Positions 42,965-52,027 of a DNA stretch of 64,000 nt are shown piece after piece. The notes beneath the pieces are model-generated. The model made no database searches. It was not told the DNA's origin and saw only the letters and a list, made by a program, of their open reading frames with translations. The position numbers were made by a program, and so were the translations under genes. Source of the stretch: Schaalia sp. JY-X169 (GTDB lineage Bacteria; Actinomycetota; Actinomycetes; Actinomycetales; Actinomycetaceae). The stretch's first letter is position 1; each line of letters opens with the position of its first letter. The stretch lies in assembly GCF_014069575.1 (NCBI RefSeq), contig NZ_CP059675.1, positions 248,001 through 312,000 of the forward strand. Reading direction: 5' to 3'.

Positions 42965-45900
42965 ATGTCGTCCTTTCTTCCCGCCGAAGACGCGGTGCAG
43001 GCATCGCTAAGCGACGTTGTGGCACTGATAGTCCTAGCCCCCAAAGAACGCGGTGAACGCGTCGTTGGAAGGTGGGAGACGCTCGCGTCTGTACTACGAC
43101 AAGCAACGCCGCCGCGGCTTGTCATAGTTGTTGAGACCTCTCTGGATGCAACGCTCGAAACAGAAGTGGTCCAGGACGTCTCTGATCAGGTGCTTCCTCG
43201 CCTTTTTCCAGATGCGAAGGATGGTGGGGGTCTTCCGCATGAAGAGAGCCCACGCGTCATTCGCTTCTACTCTAGGGGAGCTCAACGTTTCGGTTCTGCG
43301 ATCCGGGAAGCCCTCGATGCGATACCCGAGGCGCGGAAGTGCTCTTGGATGTGGCTTCTTCACGACGACATGGTGGCGAACACCAATGCACTTGAGACGC
43401 TGCTCGCAGCCGGGCAATCGGGAGAGAGTGTTGGCGCAGTTGGCCCAAAGCAGGTCCATTACGGGGCCCCCGATCAGCTTTTGGAGATCGGTATCGATGC
43501 CACATCGAAGGGGCGCCGCGTTTACGTGGTGGAGCCAGATGAAATTGATCAGGGGCAGCACGATCGTCGCGATGATGTCCTAGCCGTTGGAACGGCTGGG
43601 ATGCTGGTCCGATCTGCCGCGTGGAATGCCGTTGGGGGGTTGGACCCCGCGCTGGGGCCGTTCGGGGATGGCCTCGAGTTTGGCCGCCGACTGTGGCAAA
43701 GCGGGTACCGCGTTGTCGTGGCACCCAGGGCTGTCGTAGAGCACGCGCAGGCATCTTACGGTCACGACACTGAGGGTCGCTCCTCTTTCGCTGCCCGGCG
43801 TACCGCGCAAATGTACAACTGGGGTCTGGCTCTTACGCGGCTCCAGTTTGTTGCCTTCATCGTGGGGGCTCCATTTCTTTCCCTGGGACGCTCCTTTGCG
43901 CGGCTGTTTAGCAGGACTCCAAGCTTGGCGTTTGGTGAACTCGCCGCCTATGTGCGGTTAGTGGGCATGACGCCTGCCCTCCTACGAGGGCGGGCGCGGC
44001 TCCAACGTGTGGCAACCGTGCCAAGAAGCGCCCTCTCAACACTCGAAGCCAGTCCGTTGGAGATCACCAAACACAGGCGCAACAGTCGTAAGATCCGCGC
44101 CAAAGGTGTTGATACTGAGGTCATTCTTGACCCGGCAGCTCTGGCCGCCCTGAAGCGACATCACGCGCGGGCCGCAGGTGGCTTTATTGGGCTGATGAGC
44201 GCCGCGATCATTGTCTCGGTCTTCGCTTGGTACCCGTTCAGAGAGGGTCTCATCGGAGGGCAGTGGGGGGCGCTACCCTCCAAGTGGAGTGTCCTGGCCG
44301 CTCAGGCTTGGAGTGGGTGGCAGATCACTGGCGATGGACTTGTTGGCCCGTCATCACCGCTCTTGGCGCCCCTCAGCATCGTCGCTGCCCCGTTTGCGCT
44401 GCTCGGCATTTCACCCCAGACCTTCGCATATCTCCTAGTCTTTGCCGCACTTCCTTTAGCAGCATGGGGTGGATGGTCCGTTGCGTCCTCGTTCACCCGA
44501 TCCACAACTGTGCGCGTTGGGTTGGCAGCGTTGTGGGCAACATCTGGCTCCGCTCTGATGCCGCTAATGTTTGGGAACTTGGCTGCGCTCTGTGCGTACT
44601 TGTCACTCCCGGCGGTTGTCGTGGGATTGGTCAGAGGGCTTAGACCCCCGGTCGCACTCGTTGCCCACGGCATCGAGGACCTCGTGGCCGTCGCGCCTAG
44701 GAACACTGTGTCCTGGCTGGGCCTTGCTGGTTTAGGTTCAGTTTTCGTTGTGGTAGCTGCTCCCATTGCACTGATGATTCTGCCGGTCGTAGCGCTGCTT
44801 CTGTTCGTGGGGACCGACTCGCAGTGGCTGCGGATTGGAGCGTGGCGCGGCACTGAGCGCCCACGAAGTGTGATGCGTTGGGCAGCGCTTGTAGCGGTCA
44901 CCGTACCCGGCCTGGTTGTCATTGCTCCATCGCTTGTCACACAGCTGCTTCGTGGTGACCCGCAGGCGTTCCTGGGATGGGCTCTGGGTACAACATTGGG
45001 GAATGCCGATCTGGGGCTCCTCGCGGGGCTTCCGGCCGCACTTCCACTCGCGGGTGCAGACTCCGGCTTTTTGGAAGCGGTGACTGCAGGTTCATTCCCT
45101 GCGTTGTTGATTGTGGGAGGATCACTGTCGGGCATTGCCCTTACGGTCTGGACTCTCGCAGCCGTCATCCACGCCTCGTGGAAACCCTCACAGATGAGTC
45201 CCGTGGTCGTGGGCAGCTGGGGTTTCGGGCTCACCCTCTCCGTCCTCGCCCTACTTCAGGCGTGGTTGGGGGCCGAGGCAGCGCGGGTATCCCCACTCCT
45301 TATCGCCGGGACGTCGCTGTCCTTTCTTGTCGCGGTGGGTGCGTCGTATGCGAACTACTCGCTCACTGTCTCCCAGCTGGTACCGGTGACGGACTACGCC
45401 GGCAGGTGGGCCAGGGGTCTTCCAGCCGGGATTGGTTCGGTTGCGGCACTTCTTTCTGCTGTCAGCCTCTTGGTCCTAGGTCCGGTTGGGTCCGCAGTTA
45501 GTGGATCACAATTTGTGCAGCCTGCGCCCTCCCCCCTGATACCGGTAATTGCTCAAGAATCGCAGAATGGGCCCAGAGCTGCCCGTTTCCTCACTGTCAC
45601 ACTCACTGACGGTGAAGTTCAAGCAGACCTGATGAGGGGAGTGGCGGTTCAGCAGGCTGATCTGCGTGTCTTCCCAGCCCCGACCAGCACAGTGACGTCG
45701 GCTGTCACACAAGCACACTCAAGTCTGGCGAGCATTGTTGCAACCATGACTGCTCGACCAACGGCCCGCACGTCATCTGGGCTGGCTGATCACGGGATCG
45801 ATATAGTCATGCTGTCGGCCCACTCTGAGGACTTCTCCGCCATCCAGAGTGTCCTTGACGCAACAGGGGGGCTCGAAAGGATCGGGAACCTCGAGGGCTC

Positions 45901-46369
45901 CACGATGTGGCGAGTCCGACCTGACGGGCGACTTCCTGCTCGCGTTTCGCTCCTCACCGCAGGCGAGGGAGGGGAAGTTACAACCAGCCCTGTGGATTCT
46001 GGCTCCGTCGGGGTGAAAACCACAATCGCTGAGGATGCGACCGGCTTCATCGTCATGGCAGAAGCAGCTGACCCGGGGTGGATAGCTTCTTTGGATGGAG
46101 TTCCTCTTACGACCGTCGAGGATCCCTCCTCGGAGGAGGGGTGGCGGCAGGCATTCGAACTACCCAATGGTGGCGGCGAACTGGAGATTACATACCGCGC
46201 TCCCTACCTCTACTGGTGGTGGGCTGGGGCGGGCCTGACACTGATGATTGTCGCGCTGATGGCACTTCCACGTAGCTTCCGCCGCCGCAGCATTGAACCA
46301 TGGGGTGACCAGGACGCTGGCTCAGACCCCTCGGAGGGTAGCTTCACCGAGGGGAAAGCACATGAGTAG
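42965..46369 (+). CDS. Giant GT2 glycosyltransferase with polytopic membrane domain
   Basis: A 1134-residue protein from the ATG at 42965. Residues about 15-270 are a GT2 domain: ALIVLAPKERGERVVGRWE at the start, SWMWLLHDDMVANTNALETL with the metal-binding DD, and AVGTAGMLVRSAAWNAVGGL. From about residue 400 to 860 there are some 12 hydrophobic helices in a GT-C-like layout, then an extracellular beta-rich region (to about 1080) and a last helix near 1087-1105. Actinobacteria keep this gene between whiB and a DUF5719 gene. A role in arabinan or rhamnan-like wall glycan has been considered for this family but is not shown here. It overlaps the next gene by eight bases. Confidence 0.82.
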   Translation: MSSFLPAEDAVQASLSDVVALIVLAPKERGERVVGRWETLASVLRQATPPRLVIVVETSLDATLETEVVQDVSDQVLPRLFPDAKDGGGLPHEESPRVIRFYSRGAQRFGSAIREALDAIPEARKCSWMWLLHDDMVANTNALETLLAAGQSGESVGAVGPKQVHYGAPDQLLEIGIDATSKGRRVYVVEPDEIDQGQHDRRDDVLAVGTAGMLVRSAAWNAVGGLDPALGPFGDGLEFGRRLWQSGYRVVVAPRAVVEHAQASYGHDTEGRSSFAARRTAQMYNWGLALTRLQFVAFIVGAPFLSLGRSFARLFSRTPSLAFGELAAYVRLVGMTPALLRGRARLQRVATVPRSALSTLEASPLEITKHRRNSRKIRAKGVDTEVILDPAALAALKRHHARAAGGFIGLMSAAIIVSVFAWYPFREGLIGGQWGALPSKWSVLAAQAWSGWQITGDGLVGPSSPLLAPLSIVAAPFALLGISPQTFAYLLVFAALPLAAWGGWSVASSFTRSTTVRVGLAALWATSGSALMPLMFGNLAALCAYLSLPAVVVGLVRGLRPPVALVAHGIEDLVAVAPRNTVSWLGLAGLGSVFVVVAAPIALMILPVVALLLFVGTDSQWLRIGAWRGTERPRSVMRWAALVAVTVPGLVVIAPSLVTQLLRGDPQAFLGWALGTTLGNADLGLLAGLPAALPLAGADSGFLEAVTAGSFPALLIVGGSLSGIALTVWTLAAVIHASWKPSQMSPVVVGSWGFGLTLSVLALLQAWLGAEAARVSPLLIAGTSLSFLVAVGASYANYSLTVSQLVPVTDYAGRWARGLPAGIGSVAALLSAVSLLVLGPVGSAVSGSQFVQPAPSPLIPVIAQESQNGPRAARFLTVTLTDGEVQADLMRGVAVQQADLRVFPAPTSTVTSAVTQAHSSLASIVATMTARPTARTSSGLADHGIDIVMLSAHSEDFSAIQSVLDATGGLERIGNLEGSTMWRVRPDGRLPARVSLLTAGEGGEVTTSPVDSGSVGVKTTIAEDATGFIVMAEAADPGWIASLDGVPLTTVEDPSSEEGWRQAFELPNGGGELEITYRAPYLYWWWAGAGLTLMIVALMALPRSFRRRSIEPWGDQDAGSDPSEGSFTEGKAHE

Positions 46370-47783
46370 ACAAGACGGAGTGGGTCGGGCCCGGTGGGTC
46401 CCACTTGGCATTGGGCTGTGCGCGTGCGTTGGGCTCACCGTTGGCTCTCTGGCGCTGGGGACCCCCGAGGGCGCCACCACAACTCAGAGCCGAGCGAAGA
46501 CCGAGGCCGTACAGGTGATCATGGATGAGATACCGCTGGTATGCCCGCCTGGAATCATCGCTCCCGAGGACGTTGTCCCCCTGCGGGCATCCTCAGCTTC
46601 CGACGCTGAACCGGTTACAGAAGCAGCCTTGGCAACCTGGGCCCCGGGCCACGCTACAGCCCTCGCGGGCGGCGGGGAACTACACCTACTTGGTAGTGAG
46701 GCCAGCAGTGGGGATGTGACCGGTGTTTCGCTTGCTGGCAGAGAGTCCGGGGACCTTCTCTCACTAGACATTGAGTCCTGTGCGATACCGGGTCAGAACC
46801 TTGCATTTGCTGCCGGCTCAACCACCGTGGGTGAGGACACCGTCCTCGTCCTCGCCAATCCGGGAGACATGGCACTGAGCGTTCAGGCCCAGGTATATTC
46901 GGAAGCGGGAGCATTACTTGAGTCTCCAGCGACACTGACCATTCCTGCGGGTTCAACCCTGTCCGTGCTGCCTGGCTCTTGGGCACAGGCAGAAGAGAAT
47001 CCCGTCATCACACTGACAGCGGAAGGCCTTGGCGTTGCCGCCTGGCTTCAAACATCCGGATTGAACGGTGAGGTCCCGCAGGGTCTGGCCCGCATCCAGG
47101 GAACACGCCCGGCGGAGACCGTCGTTATTCCAGGCGTGACTGCCTCACGTCAATCGACTCTCCGCGTCGGCAACCTCGGAACCGAGAACACGCGGGTGAC
47201 CGTGAGGTTACTCGGGAGTGACGGTGAACAGATCCTCAGTGGGGCGGATGGGCTTCCTTTTCCGGCGCAATCCACCGTGAGCATCGACTTGTCGGCACTC
47301 CCCAGCGATGTCAACGCCATTGTTGTTGAAGGAGGGCAACCGTTGGCCGCAACCGTCACCGAAGTGACGGAGGGTAGCGACCACCCGGATGTTCGGGATG
47401 CCAAATATTCATCACGAACCGTGGTGGGAGGTGCGCGTCAAGTGATGAGAACTGGCCTCGTAGACAAGAGCGAAGTCATTGCGGCGGCGCAGTCGCTTGG
47501 GTTCACGAACATCGAAGTGGCGGTTGCGCTCGCCAATCCCACAGACGAAACCATTGAAGTGGAACTCCAAGGGGCGGCCAAGACCCTCTCGCCGCATTCC
47601 TCGCAGCTGTACCCGCTGATCGGCAGCATGAACGATGCCGACCTGGTTGCTACCTCAGCGGTCTACGCCTCATACGTGGTTACGGCTGACACCCCTGCCG
47701 GTGCGGTTCGCTCAGTGACCAGCCTCGGGACCGAAGGTGTGCTTGCCCAATCGCGCCTAGTGTCCCTCTTCCCAGCAAACTAG
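46362..47783 (+). CDS. DUF5719 family secreted or anchored protein
   Basis: A 473-residue protein with a basic N-terminus and one hydrophobic segment (about residues 13-33, VPLGIGLCACVGLTVGSLAL), probably a signal peptide or anchor. The rest is beta-rich, with repeated LANP-type segments (VLVLANPGDMALSVQAQVY, ALANPTDETIEVEL) that suggest three Ig-like or FlgD-like repeats. It matches the DUF5719 partner of the large GT2 gene in actinobacteria. GAGGGGAAA lies seven bases before the ATG. It may assist that membrane enzyme outside the cell (inference). Confidence 0.78.
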   Translation: MSRQDGVGRARWVPLGIGLCACVGLTVGSLALGTPEGATTTQSRAKTEAVQVIMDEIPLVCPPGIIAPEDVVPLRASSASDAEPVTEAALATWAPGHATALAGGGELHLLGSEASSGDVTGVSLAGRESGDLLSLDIESCAIPGQNLAFAAGSTTVGEDTVLVLANPGDMALSVQAQVYSEAGALLESPATLTIPAGSTLSVLPGSWAQAEENPVITLTAEGLGVAAWLQTSGLNGEVPQGLARIQGTRPAETVVIPGVTASRQSTLRVGNLGTENTRVTVRLLGSDGEQILSGADGLPFPAQSTVSIDLSALPSDVNAIVVEGGQPLAATVTEVTEGSDHPDVRDAKYSSRTVVGGARQVMRTGLVDKSEVIAAAQSLGFTNIEVAVALANPTDETIEVELQGAAKTLSPHSSQLYPLIGSMNDADLVATSAVYASYVVTADTPAGAVRSVTSLGTEGVLAQSRLVSLFPAN

Positions 47784-47804
47784 CAGCCAAACATCTCGGT
47801 GGGC

Positions 47805-48290
47805 CTAGTCGAGAAGGTCCTCCGGGCGCAGCGCAAGAATGTCGCAAATGCGCTCCGCCAAGATCACTCGAAGGGCAAGAGGAATCTCTTCCTCTGTAGC
47901 CCGGGCACAAATTGGCCTGCGATACAGCACAATGCGATCCCGAAGTCCTCTGCGCCGATCCCTAGGAAACGAGCGAGCCAAGACAACATCATGTGACTCC
48001 CACTCAGCCGGATTTGAGGGCGGCACTTCCTCCACGCCGAACTCTATATCGGCAATGCCCGGTTCCCGGGCTGCCATCTGCGCCAACGCCAACTGCATCT
48101 CTTCGCAAAAGGATTCCCTCCGGGTTGTCCAGACAGGAAGCGCAGGATGGAAACGGGGTCCCCGAGGGCCGCGGCCATGACGATCTTTCCGGCGCCGACT
48201 GACACCCGAGTCTGCAACCGGAGGAATGCCGGCTGCGACGGCGGCGCGGCGCAGATAATCGGAGTGGGGGGAGACGAAGCCATCGGACAT
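47805..48290 (-). CDS. Zincin-like metallopeptidase family protein with degenerate active site
   Basis: A 161-residue protein. The body (FCEEMQLALAQMA, IADIEFGVEEVPPSNPAEWE, RIVLYRRPICARATEEEIPL) matches the small actinobacterial zincin-like family (PF06262). Where the family has HExxHxxG, this one reads VILAERICDILAL, so both histidines are missing and metal peptidase activity is unlikely. The first 50 residues are Arg-rich and poorly conserved. The neighbours (DUF5719, DUF3499) are the usual ones. It may be a structural relic or have a non-catalytic role. Confidence 0.75.
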   Translation of the reverse strand: MSDGFVSPHSDYLRRAAVAAGIPPVADSGVSRRRKDRHGRGPRGPRFHPALPVWTTRRESFCEEMQLALAQMAAREPGIADIEFGVEEVPPSNPAEWESHDVVLARSFPRDRRRGLRDRIVLYRRPICARATEEEIPLALRVILAERICDILALRPEDLLD

Positions 48291-48389
48291 ACGCCTAGGC
48301 TAGCGCGAACTCGTCGCCGACAAAGGTAGGCTGGGTAACCGTGGCAAGCTGGTGGTGTTGGCTGCCACGGCTGGACTTGAGGAGATCCC

Positions 48390-48791
48390 GTGAGATTGTG
48401 TTCCAAACCGAGTTGCACTCGTGGTGCCGTAGCAACCCTGACGTATGACTACCAGGATTCAACTGCGGTCCTTGGGCCCCTCGCCACCTCCGTAGAGCCG
48501 CACACGTATGACCTCTGTGAAGTGCATGCTGAATCGCTCACCGTCCCTCGAGGGTGGCAGGTTGTCCGCCTCCAGACACGTTTTGAGCCGGCGCCGCCAT
48601 CCAGTGACGACCTCCTCGCCCTCGTCGAAGTGATTCGTGACGTGGCGGGAGTTGAACACGACCCGGAGGTGCCCGACATGCTTCGCGAACCAGTGGTCAT
48701 CGACCAGGGAAGCAGGGAGGATAAATATGCCCCCCTGCGCCGTCGGGATCACTTCACAGTAATCACGGGGGAGGGTGGAGACACTCGCTAG
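48390..48791 (+). CDS. DUF3499 family protein, zinc-ribbon-like
   Basis: A 133-residue protein conserved in actinobacteria. Cys4, Cys9, Cys43 and His46 (RLCSKPSC, YDLCEVHAE) could bind one zinc ion. VPRGWQVVRL is the family signature. The C-terminal half is acidic. The GTG start has GGAG six bases upstream. Function unknown; it is usually linked to whiB and the zincin-like gene, as here. Confidence 0.85.
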   Translation: MRLCSKPSCTRGAVATLTYDYQDSTAVLGPLATSVEPHTYDLCEVHAESLTVPRGWQVVRLQTRFEPAPPSSDDLLALVEVIRDVAGVEHDPEVPDMLREPVVIDQGSREDKYAPLRRRDHFTVITGEGGDTR

Positions 48792-48819
48792 GTCCCCACC
48801 CTTTCTTGGAGAGACTGTC

Positions 48820-49502
48820 TCAGGCCTGCGAACCGCGTGAGGTTTCAAACGCCTGCGCGAGGACAGGTCCCAGGTTCTCTTTCCTTACGCGTTCATCCAC
48901 GTACATAAGCGAGGTATACGACGCAGAGAACGGCATGGCCAGACCTGAGATCAGGGCAGAGACCAGAGCCAAGAGGAAAGCGGTCACAGCCCACGGCAAC
49001 ACAGATGTTGCAAACATGATCACCGCTGAAATCGTCCCGCCAAGAAGTCCCACGACGATTGAGACGATGATGCTCATAAGAAGCATCCTGCCCAAGATGC
49101 GCCAGAACGCGCCCTTGGTCAGGGCCCATGAGCGGCGAAGTGCCGTTGGGGGCGTCGCGCCCTCGACCACAGCGATCAAAGTTGCGAAGTACAGTCGGAC
49201 GCTAACCCACACCGTGACGGCGATCCCGAGTGGAATTATGAGAAGAAGGAAGCTAAGGAACCACAGTGAGTCTCCCGAGGACGACGCAAAAGCAACCACA
49301 GCAATCAGGACAATCGGCACAATGAAGATAACTGCGGCAACCACACCCACAATCAGCCAAACGAGAACCGCGGTGCCAACCAGACGCCAGAAGTGAGACT
49401 TCAGAGCCTCCCACGTGGACTTGAGATCAAGGTTAATCCCAACCACAGCATTGGTAACAGACAGCGACTAGCCTCACGTAAAAGGCCCGTGAAATGGGTT
49501 CC
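48820..49502 (-). pseudogene. Membrane protein gene, 3' fragment, split by an insertion sequence
   Basis: About 208 residues remain readable from an internal GTG at 49446. Four to five hydrophobic helices (LVGTAVLVWLIVGVVAAVIF, LLIIPLGIAVTVWVSV and others) and ALRRSWALTKGAFWRILGR match DUF7847/GDPD-membrane-domain proteins. Upstream of 49446 the frame meets a TAG near 49460, before the element. The matching 5' fragment lies on the other side of the element at 50894-51286. Joined, the two give a continuous protein (MLVLSV then TNAVVGINLD). Confidence 0.82.
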
Positions 49503-49535
49503 ATGCCTCATTTGGTTTTTGCCCGCGAAAGTTGG
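49503..49535. repeat. Left terminal inverted repeat of the insertion sequence
   Basis: 33 bases. The inner 18 bases, TTTGCCCGCGAAAGTTGG, are matched perfectly in reverse complement by both right-end copies; the outer TGCCTCAT is also matched by both. Confidence 0.85.
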
Positions 49536-49564
49536 CATGGTTGGTTATGGGGACGGAGTTGAGT

Positions 49565-50824
49565 ATGGCTACTCGTGCGGAGATTACCGCTAAATATGCT
49601 CGTGAGTATAAGCAACTATCTAAGAAGGATCGGGGACGATTGTTGGATGAGGTGGTCTCGGTGACGGGGTGGAGTCGGGATAACGCTCGTCGACGTTTGT
49701 CCCAAGCGGCAGCGCCCAAACCCAAGATCCGCGGCGGCCCATCAAGGCAGCGCAAGCCTCGGCCTTTCAAGTATTCCTATGATGCGCGTAAGACTTTGCA
49801 AAGAGTGTGGGCGATGGGTTTGGGTCAGTGTGGGAAGTACCTGGTTGTATCCTTGCCAGGCCTGCTTGATGCCCTTGAGGCTCATGGGGAGCTTGTTGCT
49901 GGGGTGGACCGGTATTCCAGTGAGGTCAAAGAAGAGCTCTTGAGTATGAGCGCGGCAACGATTGATCGGTATTTGAAGCCCTTGAAAGACGGAACAAACC
50001 TGAAAGGAGCGGCAACAACCAAGCCCTCACCCTTGTTGCGTTCTTCGATCAAGATCCGTAAGGCAGGCGATGAAATGGAGAACCGTCCCGGCTTCTTTGA
50101 AGGCGATACGGTGGCTCACTGCGGGCCAACCTTGGTTGGTGAGTTCGCCCGGACTTTGAACCTGACCGATGTGTATACGGGGTGGAGTGTCACCACCAGC
50201 ATCAGGAATAACTCCTCGCGTCACATCATTGCTGGTTTGAACCGGATCATTGACCTCTGCCCCATCCCCTTAGAGGGCGTGGATTTTGATAACGGTAGTG
50301 AGTTCATCAACTACGATGTCGTGGCCTGGGCTCAAAACCTGGAACTGTATTTCACCAGGAGTCGGCCCTATAAGAAGAATGATCAAGCCAGTATCGAGTC
50401 CAAGAATAACCACGTCGTACGCAAATACGCTTTCTACTGGCGCTATGACACACAGGCCCAACTCTCCCTCCTGGAGCGGCTATGGGTAAACGTGAATGAC
50501 TACATGAACTACTACACGCCAACCACCAAACCAGTAGGGTGGGACACCGATACTAGGGGACGGCGCAAACGCGTCTACGACACGCCCAAAACCCCCTTCG
50601 ACAGGCTCAAGGACTCTGGGGCCCTCACCAAGGCTCAAACCCTGGAAATGGAAGCGTACAAGGCGTCATTGAACCCTGCCGCGCTAGCCCGTAACATCAC
50701 CCGCATCCAATCTGAACTGACCGCTCTGGCAAAACGAGGCACCGTGAAACTCATCGCTCAAACCGAAGCCAGAAACAAGCTCCCCAACACCGCCAAAGGC
50801 ATCAAACTACCCCAAGCCAGCTAA
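49565..50824 (+). CDS. DDE integrase-type transposase
   Basis: A 419-residue protein from the ATG at 49565, which has GGAG seven bases upstream; earlier starts are less likely. An N-terminal helix-turn-helix region (residues about 1-50) precedes an integrase core with FFEGDTVAHCG (first Asp), GVDFDNGSEFIN (second Asp) and RPYKKNDQASIESKNN (Glu). These match the transposases grouped with IS1202 or ISNCY elements and do not fit IS30, which reads WEGD. The frame is intact, so the element may still move. Confidence 0.85.
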   Translation: MATRAEITAKYAREYKQLSKKDRGRLLDEVVSVTGWSRDNARRRLSQAAAPKPKIRGGPSRQRKPRPFKYSYDARKTLQRVWAMGLGQCGKYLVVSLPGLLDALEAHGELVAGVDRYSSEVKEELLSMSAATIDRYLKPLKDGTNLKGAATTKPSPLLRSSIKIRKAGDEMENRPGFFEGDTVAHCGPTLVGEFARTLNLTDVYTGWSVTTSIRNNSSRHIIAGLNRIIDLCPIPLEGVDFDNGSEFINYDVVAWAQNLELYFTRSRPYKKNDQASIESKNNHVVRKYAFYWRYDTQAQLSLLERLWVNVNDYMNYYTPTTKPVGWDTDTRGRRKRVYDTPKTPFDRLKDSGALTKAQTLEMEAYKASLNPAALARNITRIQSELTALAKRGTVKLIAQTEARNKLPNTAKGIKLPQAS

Positions 50825-50825
50825 C

Positions 50826-50893
50826 CCAACTTTCGCGGGCAAAAACATATGAGGCACCAAACCAACTTTCGCGGGCAAATTGACATGAGGCAT
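50826..50893. repeat. Two tandem right terminal repeats of the insertion sequence
   Basis: 50826-50856 and 50862-50893 each carry CCAACTTTCGCGGGCAAA and GAGGCA; they differ in the middle bases. Each is an inverted match to the left end. The doubled end suggests a nested or repeated insertion, or a hybrid end left by an earlier copy. Confidence 0.8.
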
Positions 50894-51286
50894 TACGGAC
50901 AGGACCAGCATCCCGGTCACAAGTAGTGAAGCGCCAGCGCTGATGAGCCCAACGATTCCCTGCAACCTCAGATCGGAAATTGCCGGGTAAACCTCGGACA
51001 TCCCGACGGCGAACTCGGTGTCGCTACCAAATGTCACCTGATCGATGCTTGTCTCGGGTACTAGGGCGGAAACAATGCCAGAGAGCACTCCGACAATCCC
51101 CATGACGCCAAGGGAAATCGCAAACATCACTCTGGGGTTCGAGCGTATCGCTGCGAAGGTGCCATCGAACAGGTTTCCCAAGTTCAACGGGTGGAAGGGA
51201 ATCACAGGAGGCTTCGGCTGAGCCGGTCCACCCCACTGTCCCTGGTTCGGGTCGGAGGGCCACGGAGCATTCGGGTAAGAACTCAT
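50894..51286 (-). pseudogene. Membrane protein gene, 5' fragment, split by an insertion sequence
   Basis: From the ATG at 51286 about 131 residues of host protein are readable: a Pro/Gln-rich start, FHPLNLGNLFDGTFAAIRSN (typical of DUF7847-like membrane proteins) and two hydrophobic helices, the last ending MLVLSV. The frame then runs into the element, where it reads the tandem repeats as NLPAKVG and FLPAKVG. The rest of the gene is at 48820-49502. The product would be truncated and is probably non-functional. Confidence 0.82.
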
Positions 51287-51346
51287 ATCTCTATTGTGCC
51301 GGTCTGTGGACGTGACAGGCGACCGCGATCATGGGACGATCACTTC

Positions 51347-52027
51347 ATGACACCACGGATCTTAGTTGTCGACGATGACGCCTCGCTTGCGGAGATGATT
51401 GGAATTGTCTTGCGCGCCGAGGGGTTTGAGGTTTTTGAGTGCTTCGATGGGGCTGAAGCCTTCGGAGTGTTTGAGAGTTCCGACCCGCACTTGGTGTTGT
51501 TGGACGTGATGTTGCCGGGGCGCAGTGGAATCCAGATCTGTGAGGACATCAGACAGGTTTCGAATGTCCCCATCATCATGTTGACCGCCAGATCGGATAC
51601 TGCGGACGTGGTTGCTGGTCTTGAGGCGGGGGCTGACGACTATGTCCCGAAGCCGTTCAAGCCCAAAGAACTGGTTGCTCGGATTCGCGCACGTTTACGC
51701 AGCCAGAATGACACCGGAGAAGAGCAGTTGGTGCTGGGTGACCTCACAATCGATCAGTCCCGACATGAGGTGCGCCGCGGCGACGACGTTGTCCCGCTGA
51801 CCCCGCTGGAGTTCGACCTCCTTGTCGCCCTCGCACGGGCACCGTGGCGTGTTTTCACGCGGGAGGAACTGCTGGAACAGGTATGGGGCTACCGACATGC
51901 GGCCGACACGCGCCTTGTCAACGTGCATGTCCAGAGGCTCCGCTCCAAGATTGAGCGCGATGCAGAGAGTCCATCGCTAGTAATTACGGTGCGGGGTGTC
52001 GGATACCGTGCCGGCACGGGGTCTTGA
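51347..52027 (+). CDS. mtrA: Response regulator MtrA
   Basis: A 226-residue OmpR-type regulator from the ATG at 51347. The receiver domain has DDD at 9-11 and the phospho-acceptor Asp53 in LLDVMLPG. VPKPFKPKELVARIRARLR leads to the winged-helix DNA-binding domain (LTPLEFDLLVALARAPWRVF, RLVNVHVQRLRSKIE). Order and overlap with mtrB and lpqB are those of the conserved actinobacterial operon that controls wall metabolism and division. The stop overlaps the TTG of mtrB in a TTGA quartet. Confidence 0.95.
   Translation: MTPRILVVDDDASLAEMIGIVLRAEGFEVFECFDGAEAFGVFESSDPHLVLLDVMLPGRSGIQICEDIRQVSNVPIIMLTARSDTADVVAGLEAGADDYVPKPFKPKELVARIRARLRSQNDTGEEQLVLGDLTIDQSRHEVRRGDDVVPLTPLEFDLLVALARAPWRVFTREELLEQVWGYRHAADTRLVNVHVQRLRSKIERDAESPSLVITVRGVGYRAGTGS

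Larger units (their letters stand above)
49503..50893 (+). mobile_element. Insertion sequence with DDE transposase, IS1202/ISNCY-like
   Basis: Terminal inverted repeats of about 32 bases bound the element: 49503-49535 on the left and 50862-50893 on the right, sharing TTTGCCCGCGAAAGTTGG and TGCCTCAT. A second right-type repeat at 50826-50856 gives an alternative inner end. It carries one transposase gene and splits a membrane-protein gene. Flanks show only an imperfect similarity of about 20 bases, so the target duplication is unclear. Family placement rests on the transposase and is tentative. Confidence 0.82.

Noticed and set aside
44302-45234. 310-codon minus-strand frame inside the giant GT2 gene
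   Set aside because: Pro/Ser/Arg/Thr-rich antisense reading of membrane-helix codons, a common artefact in high-GC DNA.
49565-50824. IS30 family assignment for the transposase
   Set aside because: The DDE context (GDTVAHCG, DNGSEF, SIESKN) and terminal repeats do not match IS30. IS1202/ISNCY-like fits better, but a database search is needed.
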